In this document: positions 50,657-60,041 of the stretch, in pieces | Layout of the letters: each line of letters starts with the position of its first letter | How positions within the stretch are numbered: the stretch's first letter is position 1 | Origin: Bacillus gobiensis | GTDB lineage: Bacteria > Bacillota > Bacilli > Bacillales > Bacillaceae | Length of the DNA: 64,000 nucleotides | Assembly: GCF_001278705.1 (NCBI RefSeq) | Contig: NZ_CP012600.1 | Coordinates: 2,480,190 to 2,544,189, forward strand | Reading direction: 5' to 3' | Notes under the pieces: generated by a model | Database searches by the model: none | Told to the model about the DNA's origin: nothing | Seen by the model: the letters and a program-made list of their open reading frames with translations, nothing else | Program-made: the position numbers and the translations under genes

Positions 50657-51518
50657 ATTCTACCGTGATTTCGAGATAGGTTTTTAGCGCTTCTCCAGGA
50701 GAAATAAACAGCAATTCCTCCTTATTATTGAGCTCTTTTGTCTTTGCCATCCAAGGTTCAACGCAGACAAAATCGTTTTCCTTTTCTGTCCATAGCACAA
50801 CGTAAGCGAACTCGCTGCCGTAAGACAATTGAACCTTCTTTTCTATTTCCGGCAATTCAAAAACAATATCTTTCTTTTCCGCATCTAGTAAGGCTAGTGC
50901 TTCTTTCTTGTCTGTCAGGTCAATCGTGCCGTTTATTTCTTTTGTTTTCATATCATTGTAATCTAAATAGGTTTTTGCATCAGTTTGATAGGCTAATTCC
51001 TTTTGGGCTGTCTTAAAATACGGATGAAAGCCCGCGTAAATCGGCATATCAGAATCTGAGTGATTCCGGTATTCCTGATGGATTGTTAATGTATTATTCT
51101 TTAAAGCATATGTAAATATCACTTCAAAATCAAAGGGAAAAGAATTTTTCGTTTCTTCCGTGCTTGTCAAACGCATCGTGATGGCTGCTTCACCGTTAGA
51201 ATTTGTATCAATAACTTTCCAAGAGTTGTTTCTCGCCACCCCATGATTTTTCATTTTGTATGTTTTTCCGTCCCACTCGTATTCTCCATTCTCAAGCTGG
51301 CCAGAAATCGGGAAAAGAATGGGAATGCCGCCTCTTACGTTGGCTTCAGCATTGTAAAACGTTTCTTTATTTAGATACAGCAGCTCTTTACCTTCTACTT
51401 CAAATCCGATAATGATCCCGCCTCTTTCAGGTGCAGCTTTCACCCTTGCATTTGTTGACGAATCAATTAGCTCATAAATGGTAAAATTCTCATCCTTATA
51501 TTGCTTCACATCATACAT
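50655..51518 (-). CDS. aldose 1-epimerase family protein
   Basis: A 287-residue protein of the galactose-mutarotase fold. Signatures are GGIPILFPISGQL (about residues 63-75), MKNHGVARNNSWKV with a catalytic His, YAGFHPYFK with the second His, and FVCVEPW with the Glu. The spacing resembles hexose-6-phosphate epimerases (YeaD group). It interconverts alpha and beta sugar anomers. It follows rpiA by 30 bases and is probably cotranscribed with it, which fits sugar phosphate metabolism. Confidence 0.85.
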   Translation of the reverse strand: MYDVKQYKDENFTIYELIDSSTNARVKAAPERGGIIIGFEVEGKELLYLNKETFYNAEANVRGGIPILFPISGQLENGEYEWDGKTYKMKNHGVARNNSWKVIDTNSNGEAAITMRLTSTEETKNSFPFDFEVIFTYALKNNTLTIHQEYRNHSDSDMPIYAGFHPYFKTAQKELAYQTDAKTYLDYNDMKTKEINGTIDLTDKKEALALLDAEKKDIVFELPEIEKKVQLSYGSEFAYVVLWTEKENDFVCVEPWMAKTKELNNKEELLFISPGEALKTYLEITVE

Positions 51519-51548
51519 GTTTTTGCTTCCACCCTTCTGTAATTGAAT

Positions 51549-52226
51549 TCAGCTTTCCTTGCGATTTTTAATGACAACATTTTGTTCATGATCTGTTGTG
51601 ATAAGGATATCTGCCATTCCGATAAACAGACCGTTTTCTACAACACCGGGAATCATATTCAGCTTCTGTTCCAATTCTTTTATATTATGGGTCGATCCAA
51701 TACTGCAATCAAAAAGATAGTTTCCGTTATCTGTAACGTAAGGTTCTTTATTTGCCATTCGTAATTCAGGGCCAATCCCTGTTTTGCTAATCAGCTGTTT
51801 TGTAAGTTGATAGCCAAATGGCACTACTTCAACAGGTAAACGAAATCCTCCAAGCTTCTCAACCGCTTTATTAGGATCTGCAATAACGACAAACGTTTTT
51901 GCCGCTTTTGCGATAATTTTCTCACGAAGCAGGGCCCCTCCCCCGCCTTTGATAAGATCAAGATCCGGATTCACTTCGTCAGCCCCGTCAATGGCAAGAT
52001 CGATTCGATCAATTTCACTGAAATCTACTAGGGGTATTCCCATTTCTTTTGCAAGCACTTGCGTACGAACTGAAGTCGGAATTCCGCGAAAGGAAAGGCC
52101 CTCTTTTACAAGCTGACCGAGCTTTTGCAGCGTGTAAAAGAAGGTTGAACCTGTTCCAAGTCCTACAACCATGCCATCTTTAATATGCTCCGCTGCCTTT
52201 TCTCCGACGAGCTGTTTTTCAATCAT
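51549..52226 (-). CDS. rpiA: ribose-5-phosphate isomerase A
   Basis: A 225-residue pentose-phosphate enzyme converting ribulose 5-phosphate to ribose 5-phosphate. Diagnostic motifs are VGLGTGST (substrate loop), AIDGADEV with the catalytic Asp, IKGGGGALLREKI with the Lys and Glu, and GVVENGLF near the C-terminus. GGGGGTGA lies 6-7 bases before ATG 52226; ten upstream codons are open but lack a ribosome site. First gene of a likely two-gene unit. Confidence 0.95.
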   Translation of the reverse strand: MIEKQLVGEKAAEHIKDGMVVGLGTGSTFFYTLQKLGQLVKEGLSFRGIPTSVRTQVLAKEMGIPLVDFSEIDRIDLAIDGADEVNPDLDLIKGGGGALLREKIIAKAAKTFVVIADPNKAVEKLGGFRLPVEVVPFGYQLTKQLISKTGIGPELRMANKEPYVTDNGNYLFDCSIGSTHNIKELEQKLNMIPGVVENGLFIGMADILITTDHEQNVVIKNRKES

Positions 52227-52538
52227 TTCATCACCCCCAATCAAAAAATATTTCATTTTACTTCAAGTATAGGCACAACACGAAAAGAGTTCCATTAAAA
52301 TCTCTTTTCCAAAAAAAAATGCGCACTTTTACACCTCTGCGGGGAATTTCGTACAATCCATGCGACCTATGAACTATACAGTTGAACATCTTAATTAATT
52401 GACTTATTACTAAAGAAATGAAAAAATTCACAAAAGGCCGCTGAATTTTTGCTATTAAGAACTATCCTTGCCAAAATTGCTTCAATGTTCTAATAGATAT
52501 ATCTCTATTCATATATTTATAGTGTTCAAGAAATCAAA
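52227..52538. other. gene-free stretch between rpiA and katA operators
   Basis: AT-rich with no frame having a ribosome site and no strong hairpin. It carries the rpiA promoter on the minus strand and leads into the PerR elements. Confidence 0.4.
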
Positions 52539-52553
52539 TTATAATAATTACAA
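52539..52553. promoter_or_regulatory. PerR-like box, upstream copy
   Basis: TTATAATAATTACAA differs from the PerR consensus TTATAATNATTATAA at one base. It lies just upstream of the katA -35 (TTGACT at 52561-52566). Confidence 0.7.
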
Positions 52554-52584
52554 AATAGCATTGACTTTAATTTAATAAATGTTA

Positions 52585-52599
52585 TTATAATTATTATAA
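52585..52599. promoter_or_regulatory. perfect PerR box in katA promoter
   Basis: TTATAATTATTATAA matches the 7-1-7 PerR consensus at every position. It overlaps the TATAAT at 52586-52591 that could serve as -10 of katA. Confidence 0.9.
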
Positions 52600-52638
52600 T
52601 TTAAAAGCTATAATAAAAAACTATGAGGTGATTCTAAC

Positions 52639-54093
52639 ATGGCTGAAAAAAATAACCTTACAACGAGCTGGGGAGCTCCTGTCGGTGACAATCAAAATTC
52701 GATGACAGCTGGTTCTCGTGGTCCAACTCTTATTCAAGACGTTCATCTACTAGAGAAATTAGCACATTTTAATAGAGAACGCGTTCCTGAGCGTGTTGTT
52801 CACGCGAAAGGTGCCGGAGCACACGGCTATTTCGAAGTAACAAACGATGTATCAAAATATACGAAAGCAAAACTTTTTTCAGAGGTTGGAAAACGCACAC
52901 CAATGTTTATCCGTTTCTCTACAGTAGCTGGAGAGAATGGTTCTGCCGATACCGTACGCGATCCCCGCGGATTTGCCGTAAAATTTTATACGGAAGACGG
53001 CAACTACGATCTTGTAGGAAACAATACTCCTGTTTTCTTTATCCGTGATGCTATTAAGTTCCCGGATTTTATCCATACACAAAAACGCCACCCGCAGACT
53101 CATTTGAAAAATCCTGACGCGGTATGGGATTTCTGGTCTTTATCACCTGAATCACTTCATCAAGTATCAATCTTAATGTCCGATCGCGGTATTCCAGCAA
53201 CCTTCCGCCACATGCACGGATTCGGAAGCCATACATTTAAATGGGTCAATGAAGAAGGAGAAGGCGTTTGGATTAAATATCACTTTAAAACAGAACAAGG
53301 CGTAAAAAATTTAGCTTCGGATGTTGCAGCTAAGCTCGCAGGCGATAATCCTGATTACCATACAGAGGATCTTTTCAACGCGATTGAAAATGGCGATTTT
53401 CCTGCTTGGAAGCTTTATGTTCAAATCATGCCTTTAGAGGACGCAAATACTTATCGTTTTGATCCGTTTGATGTGACAAAAGTATGGTCTCAAAAGGATT
53501 ACCCATTAATTGAAGTAGGCCAAATGGTATTGAATAAAAATCCAGAAAACTATTTCGCTGAAGTTGAGCAAGCTACTTTCTCACCGGGAACTTTAGTGCC
53601 TGGTATTGACGTTTCTCCGGATAAAATGCTTCAAGGTCGTTTATTTGCCTATCATGATGCTCACCGCTACCGTGTAGGTGCCAACCATCAAGCCTTGCCG
53701 ATTAACCGGGCGCGCAACGAGGTGAAAAATTATCAGCGTGACGGACAAATGCGGTTTGATGATAACGGAGGCGGCTCTGTTTACTACGAACCAAACAGCT
53801 ACGATGGCCCGACAGAATCCCCGGAAAATAAAGCAGCATCTTATGCCGTTTCCGGAGTAGCCGATAGTGTAGCTTACGACCATAATGATCATTACACTCA
53901 AGCCGGCGATCTATATCGCCTCATGAACGATGAAGAACGCACTCGTCTAGTCGAAAACATCGTCGAAGCGATGAAGCCTGTTTCAAAAGATGAAATTAAA
54001 CTTCGTCAAATTCAACATTTTTACAAAGCAGATCCAGAATACGGTACACGTATTGCAAAAGGTCTTGGTTTGCAAGTGCCACAGCAGGTTTAA
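52639..54093 (+). CDS. katA: vegetative catalase KatA
   Basis: A 484-residue clade 3 (small-subunit) haem catalase that dismutates hydrogen peroxide. Active-site regions are visible: [17 protein letters not shown] with the distal His, [11 protein letters not shown] with the distal Asn, and [14 protein letters not shown] with the proximal haem-ligand Tyr. Length is normal. GAGGTGATT precedes the ATG. PerR boxes at 52539 and 52585 indicate derepression by peroxide. Confidence 0.96.
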   Translation: MAEKNNLTTSWGAPVGDNQNSMTAGSRGPTLIQDVHLLEKLAHFNRERVPERVVHAKGAGAHGYFEVTNDVSKYTKAKLFSEVGKRTPMFIRFSTVAGENGSADTVRDPRGFAVKFYTEDGNYDLVGNNTPVFFIRDAIKFPDFIHTQKRHPQTHLKNPDAVWDFWSLSPESLHQVSILMSDRGIPATFRHMHGFGSHTFKWVNEEGEGVWIKYHFKTEQGVKNLASDVAAKLAGDNPDYHTEDLFNAIENGDFPAWKLYVQIMPLEDANTYRFDPFDVTKVWSQKDYPLIEVGQMVLNKNPENYFAEVEQATFSPGTLVPGIDVSPDKMLQGRLFAYHDAHRYRVGANHQALPINRARNEVKNYQRDGQMRFDDNGGGSVYYEPNSYDGPTESPENKAASYAVSGVADSVAYDHNDHYTQAGDLYRLMNDEERTRLVENIVEAMKPVSKDEIKLRQIQHFYKADPEYGTRIAKGLGLQVPQQV

Positions 54094-54102
54094 TAAGCAA
54101 AT

Positions 54103-54140
54103 AAAAGTATCCGCCGCCTAAGGTGGATACTTTTTTTACG
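54103..54140 (+). terminator. katA terminator 1
   Basis: AAAAGTATCCGCC and GGTGGATACTTTT (one G-U pair) form a 13-pair stem, then TTTTA. Confidence 0.85.
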
Positions 54141-54145
54141 TGCAG

Positions 54146-54172
54146 ACAGCCGATGTATTTGGCTGTTTTTTT
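54146..54172 (+). terminator. katA terminator 2 (tandem)
   Basis: ACAGCC and GGCTGT enclose 9 bases and are followed by seven T, only a few bases after the first terminator. Confidence 0.65.
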
Positions 54173-54381
54173 ATTATTCTTATCCATTTTATCTGTAACC
54201 TGTTTCATTCCTTTTATTATAAAATGATGCCCGGGTGAAGCAGGTGAAGGTTTGATGAATACTTTCATGTAATAGGTTAAGGGGAATAACTTCTAATATT
54301 TAGTATGCAAAAGATTTCAGATATATATATCAAACGGCTGAATATAATCAGAGGAGAAATGATTTTGCGAGGTGTATAAAA

Positions 54382-54624
54382 ATGAAAGATAATCAAGCGC
54401 AAGCGTATTATACAAAAACGAAAACTTATATACCTTATCGTAGTCCTTATGATCCTTGCCCTCCGATCGGTGTTAAGTATTACAGTACTCCTCCCAATCT
54501 TTATTTAGGCTTTCAACCACCTAACCTTCAGCAATTTCCGCCTCATGAAGCCTTAAAGAAAGGGACATTATGGCCTGTCTTTTATGATTATTACGACAAT
54601 CCTTATAAAAAGGGAGGAAGGTAA
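54382..54624 (+). CDS. cotJA: spore coat associated protein CotJA
   Basis: An 80-residue Pro- and Tyr-rich protein, first gene of cotJABC, made in the mother cell. YIPYRSPYDPCPPIGVKYY and LKKGTLWPVFYDYYDNPYKK are the CotJA blocks. GAGGTG lies about 8 bases before the ATG. A SigE promoter is expected upstream but was not clearly seen. It is the small partner of the CotJC catalase-like protein. Confidence 0.92.
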   Translation: MKDNQAQAYYTKTKTYIPYRSPYDPCPPIGVKYYSTPPNLYLGFQPPNLQQFPPHEALKKGTLWPVFYDYYDNPYKKGGR

Positions 54625-54627
54625 GAG

Positions 54628-54888
54628 ATGGCCCAAATGCCACAAGAGTACTATCAGCAATTGGAGGAAATACAGGCTGTTGACTTTGTTCTTGTTGAAC
54701 TGAGGTTATATCTTGATACTCATCCCACTGATTCTCAAGCCATTCAGCAATTTAATCAGTACGCCCAATATAGTAAACAGCTAAAGCAGAAATTCGAATC
54801 AAGGTTTGGACCGCTTTCTCAAGACAGCTTGAACGGCTCAAATGAATACTGGTTGTGGAAAAACAGTCCTTGGCCTTGGCAAGTCTAA
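54628..54888 (+). CDS. cotJB: spore coat protein CotJB
   Basis: An 86-residue helical protein. [20 protein letters not shown] and [19 protein letters not shown] are typical of CotJB, and it ends with [22 protein letters not shown], which also ends cotJA, precedes the ATG, indicating coupling. Its likely role is assembly of CotJC in the inner coat. Confidence 0.93.
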   Translation: MAQMPQEYYQQLEEIQAVDFVLVELRLYLDTHPTDSQAIQQFNQYAQYSKQLKQKFESRFGPLSQDSLNGSNEYWLWKNSPWPWQV

Positions 54889-54905
54889 TGTAAGGAGAGA
54901 AGATT

Positions 54906-55475
54906 ATGTGGACATATGATAAAAAATTACAGTACCCCGTAAGAGTAAGTACGTGTAATCCGAGATTAGCCAAGTATTTGATCGAACAATACGGCGGAGC
55001 GGATGGAGAATTAGCCGCTGCTCTTCGCTACTTAAATCAACGGTACACGATTCCCGACAAAGTTATCGGCCTGTTGACAGATATCGGAACCGAAGAATTT
55101 GCCCACTTGGAAATGATCGCGACGATGGTTTATAAATTAACAAAGGATGCAACGCCACAGCAAATGAGGGATGCCGGGCTCGGAGATCATTATGCGAACC
55201 ATGACGGCGCTTTGTTTTATCACAACGCTGCAGGGGTTCCTTTTACTGCGTCATACATTCAAGCAAAAGGCGATCCGATCGCTGATTTATATGAAGATAT
55301 CGCGGCAGAAGAAAAAGCGAGAGCTACCTACCAATGGCTGATTGACATGTCTGATGACCCTGATTTAAACGATGGCTTACGCTTTTTGCGAGAAAGGGAG
55401 ATCGTTCATTCTCAGCGATTCAGAGAAGCAGTGGAAATCATAAAAGATGAACGCGAGCAAAAAAGGATTTTTTAG
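54906..55475 (+). CDS. cotJC: CotJC, manganese-catalase-like coat protein
   Basis: A 189-residue ferritin-like protein of the manganese catalase family. Metal-binding Glu/His occur in GADGELAAALRYLNQRYTI, IGTEEFAHLEMIATMV and AAEEKARATYQWLIDM, and EREIVHSQRFREAVE closes the site. It probably protects spores from peroxide. AAGGAG lies before the ATG. Third gene of cotJABC, followed by a terminator. Confidence 0.94.
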   Translation: MWTYDKKLQYPVRVSTCNPRLAKYLIEQYGGADGELAAALRYLNQRYTIPDKVIGLLTDIGTEEFAHLEMIATMVYKLTKDATPQQMRDAGLGDHYANHDGALFYHNAAGVPFTASYIQAKGDPIADLYEDIAAEEKARATYQWLIDMSDDPDLNDGLRFLREREIVHSQRFREAVEIIKDEREQKRIF

Positions 55476-55480
55476 CTGCG

Positions 55481-55513
55481 AAAAAACACGGATATTAAAT
55501 ATGCCGTGTTTCT
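55481..55513 (+). terminator. terminator of cotJABC
   Basis: AAACACGG and CCGTGTTT enclose an AT loop of 12 and are followed by CTTTCG. It overlaps the stop of the converging lipase-like gene. Confidence 0.6.
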
Positions 55514-56202
55514 TTCGCGTCTGAAAGCTGTTGAAAAAAAAGAAAAATCTCTTCACTCAGCACTTTATATCCTTTAGAAGTAAGATGAATTCCGTCATCA
55601 CTTATGAAGTCAATCAATTCTCCTGTTTTTTTCAATGCAGATCTTACATCAATTTTACTTACTCCTAATTCTTTTATTAGTTTATTTAAGCTGCGATTGT
55701 ACAAACCATGCCAGTGCTCGATACCGCCCATCCTGCCAATCCAATGACTGATTGAAATGCCCGAATTGCCCGATATAAATGTGTAATATCGGACAGGATC
55801 TAAAGGAGGCAAAGTTAAAATAACAGGTGTTATGCCAGCTGATTGCAATTTAGTGACAATCGTTTTTACATTTTCCAAATAGCGCTCAAGCGGCACGATC
55901 GGTTGATGCTCTTTATCGGGATTTTCAGCAACCTCATTCCATAAAAAGTTACAATCATTCCCTCCCACTGCTACAATGGCATAATCCGGATGTTCTTCTA
56001 TCACATCTTTGTTTAGTCGTTTCAAGAGAAGATCTGAATTATCGTTAAATACTCCTTTATTTATTACAGAAGCATTAAAACCTTCCTCCCGGGAAAATAA
56101 TTCCTGCAAATATGCCGGATAGTTATCTTTAATTATTCTTAGCCGGCCTTTGACGTAAGAAACTCCTCTCGTTAAACTGTCTCCAAAACAGATAATTTTC
56201 AT
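55495..56202 (-). CDS. SGNH/GDSL hydrolase
   Basis: A 235-residue esterase-like protein. The nucleophile Ser is in block I, ICFGDSLTRGV (about residues 4-14); block III is VGGNDC, and block V, DGIHLTSKGY, carries the Asp and His. No signal peptide, so it is cytosolic. AAGGTGATG lies 6-7 bases before ATG 56202; ten open codons upstream lack a site. Function likely deacylation of a small ester; the substrate is unknown. Confidence 0.82.
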   Translation of the reverse strand: MKIICFGDSLTRGVSYVKGRLRIIKDNYPAYLQELFSREEGFNASVINKGVFNDNSDLLLKRLNKDVIEEHPDYAIVAVGGNDCNFLWNEVAENPDKEHQPIVPLERYLENVKTIVTKLQSAGITPVILTLPPLDPVRYYTFISGNSGISISHWIGRMGGIEHWHGLYNRSLNKLIKELGVSKIDVRSALKKTGELIDFISDDGIHLTSKGYKVLSEEIFLFFQQLSDAKETRHI

Positions 56203-56325
56203 GGCATCACCTTTTTTCTTGCAATTTTTCATATAATGACACAGAAATAATAACTATTAAATGAGCATATACATATTCATCCGAATTATTCCAAAGACTA
56301 CTCCTGAAGAAGGAGGGGAGTATCT

Positions 56326-57666
56326 TTGAATAAAAATCATTGCAATCCCGGCAAAACAGAGAAATCAAATGAAGCACAATTAACATGGTGGCAGCTTTCC
56401 ATAATTGGCGTGGGGTGTACAATCGGCACCGGGTATTTTTTAGGATCAGGTATCGGAATAAAAATGACAGGCCCCTCTATTGTTCTTTCCTTTTTATTGG
56501 CAGCATTCGGAACATATATCGTTTTCAATCTGCTGGCTAAAATGACCGCAAAAGATCCACAAAAAGGTTCGTTTTGCTATTATGCAAAAAAAGCCTATGG
56601 AAATTGGGCGGGATTTAGCTGTGGATGGACGTATTGGTTCTCTAATATTCTTATTATGGGCAGCCAGCTGACCGCTATATCTATTTTCTCGCAATTTTGG
56701 TTTCGTGATGTTCCACTCTGGCTTTTTGCTTCCGGATACGCTGTCGCTTCAATCATTGTTGTGTTATTAGGAACAAATGGCTTTGATAGAATTGAGAATG
56801 TGTTGACTGCAGCTAAAATTGCAGCAATTGTTATGTTTATCGTCTTAGCCATAGCAGCACTGATTGGTTGGATTCCCGGTAAATCAAAGCCTGTAGATAT
56901 CTCTTTCTTCTCTTTATATCAATTCTTTCCGAAAGGCTTTACAGGATTTTGGTCTTCCCTTATTTACTCATTTTATGCGTTTGGCGGAATTGAAGTGATC
57001 GGGCTAATGGCCATGCAGCTCAAAAAGAAAGAGGATGCACCAAAGGCCGGTCAGATCATGCTGATTATCCTTACTGTAATCTATGTCGTATCTCTCATTT
57101 TTGCTATTACTATGATTCCCTATGAGCTCTTTAATGAAAGAGAAAGCCCTTTTGTCACAGCTTTGTCCAATTATCGTCTTCCTTTTTTTCCTCATGTGTT
57201 TAACGGGGCGATTATTATTGCCGGGTTTTCAACAATGGCAGCATCTTTATTTGGTGTCACCAACCTGCTCAATACGCTGGCTGAGGACGGAGATGCTCCT
57301 GCTTTCTTTGCAATTAAGAGCAAAAAGAAAGGCTTGCCATTAAACTCATTGGCGCTCGCAGCTGCCGGTTTATTGGCTTCAATCCTGACAGCATTGGCAA
57401 TGCCTGAGTCGATTTATGAATATATAACGACCGCCGCAGGAATCTTGTTATTATATAATTGGTTTGCGATCATCATTTCTTCTTTTAAAATTCTTGCTCT
57501 TTCTTTTAAGGAAAAGCTTATGGGTTTCTTGGGTTTATTAATAATCGTCGGATCAATAGGCGGAGCCTTACTCGAGAAAGCCGTTCGCCCGGGATTTTTT
57601 GCAAGCATAATATTTGTTGTGATCGTCTTGTTATTGTCCTTGAAAAAAACTATCAAGATTAACTAA
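56326..57666 (+). CDS. amino-acid permease (APC superfamily)
   Basis: A 446-residue transporter with about 12 membrane segments. The first unwound segment reads VGCTIGTGYFLGSGIGIKMT and the consensus region FYAFGGIEVIGLMAMQLKKK follows the sixth segment, as in amino-acid permeases of the GabP/YdgF kind. TTG 56326 follows AGGAGGGG by 7 bases. The stop lies 8 bases inside the end of the converging LysE gene. Substrate not determinable. Confidence 0.85.
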   Translation: MNKNHCNPGKTEKSNEAQLTWWQLSIIGVGCTIGTGYFLGSGIGIKMTGPSIVLSFLLAAFGTYIVFNLLAKMTAKDPQKGSFCYYAKKAYGNWAGFSCGWTYWFSNILIMGSQLTAISIFSQFWFRDVPLWLFASGYAVASIIVVLLGTNGFDRIENVLTAAKIAAIVMFIVLAIAALIGWIPGKSKPVDISFFSLYQFFPKGFTGFWSSLIYSFYAFGGIEVIGLMAMQLKKKEDAPKAGQIMLIILTVIYVVSLIFAITMIPYELFNERESPFVTALSNYRLPFFPHVFNGAIIIAGFSTMAASLFGVTNLLNTLAEDGDAPAFFAIKSKKKGLPLNSLALAAAGLLASILTALAMPESIYEYITTAAGILLLYNWFAIIISSFKILALSFKEKLMGFLGLLIIVGSIGGALLEKAVRPGFFASIIFVVIVLLLSLKKTIKIN

Positions 57667-58291
57667 ACAGCAGTATGGAGGCTTGGACGGCAAAATAAAT
57701 ACCGAAAGCAATCATCGATATGGAGGATACAATCGTAATGCCAGTCAATACGTTTGATGCAAGCAGCCTTCTGGCACCTCCTGCGATCATCGCCATCGTT
57801 ACATCCCATGTTAAAATTCCAAGGATAATAGCCGCACTATAAAAAACAAGCTGCCCGGTGTTCTCCACAGAAGCTGTCTGGGCCAAAACCGAACCATATA
57901 TTCCGAGCCAAAACAATATGGTTAAAGGATTGGAAATGGACATGGCGAACCCTGAAGAGAGTGATTTGAAAAAGGTTGCTTTTTTCTCATTTCTCATACT
58001 GGTTTCAAACTTTCCAATCCCTAGTAAGCCTTCAATTCCTGAATAGGTTAATACAAAAAAACCAAACAGCCAGAGAAAAGCCTTCATAAAAGATGTATCT
58101 AAAAAGTTGATTACTCCGAAATAAACAAGCATCATGTAAGTGACGTCTGCTAATAACGCACCGATGCCAAAAATCCATGCATGAAAGAAACCGTGTTTGA
58201 CTCCTTTATTTAATTGGGCTGCATTTACCGGCCCTATTGGAGCTGCCAGTGAAATCCCCAGTAACATGTAACTAAGAAAAACACCCATCAT
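57659..58291 (-). CDS. LysE/RhtB family amino-acid exporter
   Basis: A 210-residue membrane protein with six segments. LLGISLAAPIGPVNAAQLNK (about residues 11-30) is the LysE-family signature, and FAMSISNPLTILFWLGIYGS is the second half motif. It exports amino acids or similar compounds. A G-rich ribosome site is near either of two adjacent ATG codons (58291 or 58288). It ends 8 bases inside the converging permease gene. Confidence 0.88.
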   Translation of the reverse strand: MMGVFLSYMLLGISLAAPIGPVNAAQLNKGVKHGFFHAWIFGIGALLADVTYMMLVYFGVINFLDTSFMKAFLWLFGFFVLTYSGIEGLLGIGKFETSMRNEKKATFFKSLSSGFAMSISNPLTILFWLGIYGSVLAQTASVENTGQLVFYSAAIILGILTWDVTMAMIAGGARRLLASNVLTGITIVSSISMIAFGIYFAVQASILLFS

Positions 58292-58394
58292 TCATCGTCC
58301 CCCCGTCCAACCTTATACATTAGCTTATTCACACAAATCTGCTTGTACGACATTTTATCGATGTTTTACATAATCGGAAGGATCGCAAGACGAG

Positions 58395-58424
58395 AAAAAA
58401 ACCCAGCCGATATGACGGCTGGGA
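58395..58424 (-). terminator. terminator of Nramp-like gene
   Basis: CCCAGCCG and CGGCTGGG with a 6-base loop, followed by TTTTTTTCTCG on the minus strand, about 115 bases after the stop. Confidence 0.8.
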
Positions 58425-58536
58425 TTGGAAGTAACCTGATTTTGATTCAACTTGTTCGATCAGTTTTCACACTTAAACTATATCGACAGAAGAAATCAAT
58501 GTTTTAATATATTTATATTATAATTTTTACCAATAT

Positions 58537-59817
58537 TTAAAATAAATCGATAAGCTCAGAGATGCCAAGTACGATAAACATGAGCAAACAGCCGATCAAG
58601 ACCGTATTGGCAATCCAGTTGTTTCGAAATTCCGGCTCTACTTTTTTTGAATTTAGAAGAATTACGAGAGAGGTCGCTAAAAACGGCATAAACAGCGCAC
58701 CGAGCACACCATATAAAATAATCAATTCTATCGGTTTTCCATAGAAAAAAATCAACATCGGGGGAAAGGTCAGCCAAGCAAGATAAATTCGATAAGCCGG
58801 ATCATTTTCAGTCACTGGTTTTGTTGTGTCATTTTTGCTTCTGATCGTTCTTATAAAGTCGGCAAATAAATATGGAACACCATTCCATACGCCTAATAAT
58901 GAAGTAAAAGCTGCAGACCAAAATGCAATTAAAAACAGCCAGCGGAGCGGTGCACCAAATTCATCTCCAAGCATTTGGGCAAGATTTAGCAGTCCCTGAT
59001 CTCCTTTAATCTCTATTCCGGTACCAAAAAGAAATTTCGCACCAATAATGAGTGCAGCCAGTGTAAATATGGACGTAATAACATATGCAGTTTTTGCATC
59101 CAACCTCATAACTGCTACCCAGCCTTTTCCTTTCCATCCCTTTTCCTGTAACCAGTACCCGTAAGACGCCATTGTAATTGTTCCTCCTACACCGCCGATC
59201 AGTCCAAGTGTAAGCATTAGGGACCCTTCAGGAACCCTGGGAACAAATCCATATGAAAATTCACCGATTGATGGTAAAAAAAGAAAAGCCGTTCCGATAA
59301 TTGTTACGAACATGATTCCGATTAAAACAGTCATCACCCGTTCAAACAAAAGATACCGTCCTGTCCATACTAGGATAAACCCTGCCAATGAATGGAGCAT
59401 TGCCCATGCCCAAATCGGCATAACCGGAAACATTGAATGCATGCCCAAGCCGCATGTCAACGAAGCTGTTGCTCCATATAGAAACCCCCAAATGACTGAG
59501 TAAATTCCAAAATATCCAGTTGCCCATTTTCCCATGGCATGCCAACCCTGCAAAATGGTCTTCCCTGTGGCAAGATACCATCTGCCGACGCCTTCATTCA
59601 AAAAATATTTTAAAATGGCCCCTACGACAATTGCCCAAACAAATGTCATTCCAAAAGAAGTACCTGCGACGATAGCCGTAACCAGATCAGCTGTGCCTAC
59701 ACCGGTAGCAGCAACAACTAACCCTGGCCCCATCAAGGCAAGCTTTTGGCGAACGGTTTTTGGCGGAACCGGATTTGCTTCACTAAAGTAAGAGTTATCA
59801 TTCAATTTATCTTTCAT
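58537..59817 (-). CDS. Nramp-related transporter lacking the DPGN motif
   Basis: A 426-residue protein with about 11-12 membrane segments belonging to the Nramp fold by overall pattern (GPGLVVAATGVGTADLVTAI in segment 1, GVGGTITMASYGYWLQEKGW in segment 6). Canonical Nramps have DPGN in segment 1 and MPH in segment 6; here these read TGVGTAD and ITMASY, so the known Mn/Fe ligands are not conserved. It could be a magnesium-type or other relative. A terminator lies downstream. Single gene. Confidence 0.75.
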   Translation of the reverse strand: MKDKLNDNSYFSEANPVPPKTVRQKLALMGPGLVVAATGVGTADLVTAIVAGTSFGMTFVWAIVVGAILKYFLNEGVGRWYLATGKTILQGWHAMGKWATGYFGIYSVIWGFLYGATASLTCGLGMHSMFPVMPIWAWAMLHSLAGFILVWTGRYLLFERVMTVLIGIMFVTIIGTAFLFLPSIGEFSYGFVPRVPEGSLMLTLGLIGGVGGTITMASYGYWLQEKGWKGKGWVAVMRLDAKTAYVITSIFTLAALIIGAKFLFGTGIEIKGDQGLLNLAQMLGDEFGAPLRWLFLIAFWSAAFTSLLGVWNGVPYLFADFIRTIRSKNDTTKPVTENDPAYRIYLAWLTFPPMLIFFYGKPIELIILYGVLGALFMPFLATSLVILLNSKKVEPEFRNNWIANTVLIGCLLMFIVLGISELIDLF

Positions 59818-59995
59818 TCTATTGCCCCCTTGCGTTCTTTTTTGGAGCCGCTTACAAAAAATCTTTCCTTTCTAGTTAAATTATTGCATACTTCTATCAG
59901 CAGGAGCAATAGCTTGTACGCAGGGCTGTTCTTTACTGAGATTATCACTTTAAGAATGCTGACATTGAGAAAAGCTCTCTTTATTATTAACTAGA

Positions 59996-60034
59996 AACAA
60001 AAAAGCTTCTGTTCAGTACAGAAGCTTTTTTGTT
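59996..60034 (-). terminator. terminator of gntK
   Basis: AACAAAAAAGCTTCTG and CAGAAGCTTTTTTGTT form a perfect 16-pair stem with a 7-base loop just after the gntK stop. Confidence 0.9.
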
Positions 60035-60041
60035 ACATTTA

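Noticed and set aside
59818..59995. Possible manganese riboswitch before the Nramp-like gene
   Set aside because: The conserved yybP-ykoY elements were not seen on the minus strand.
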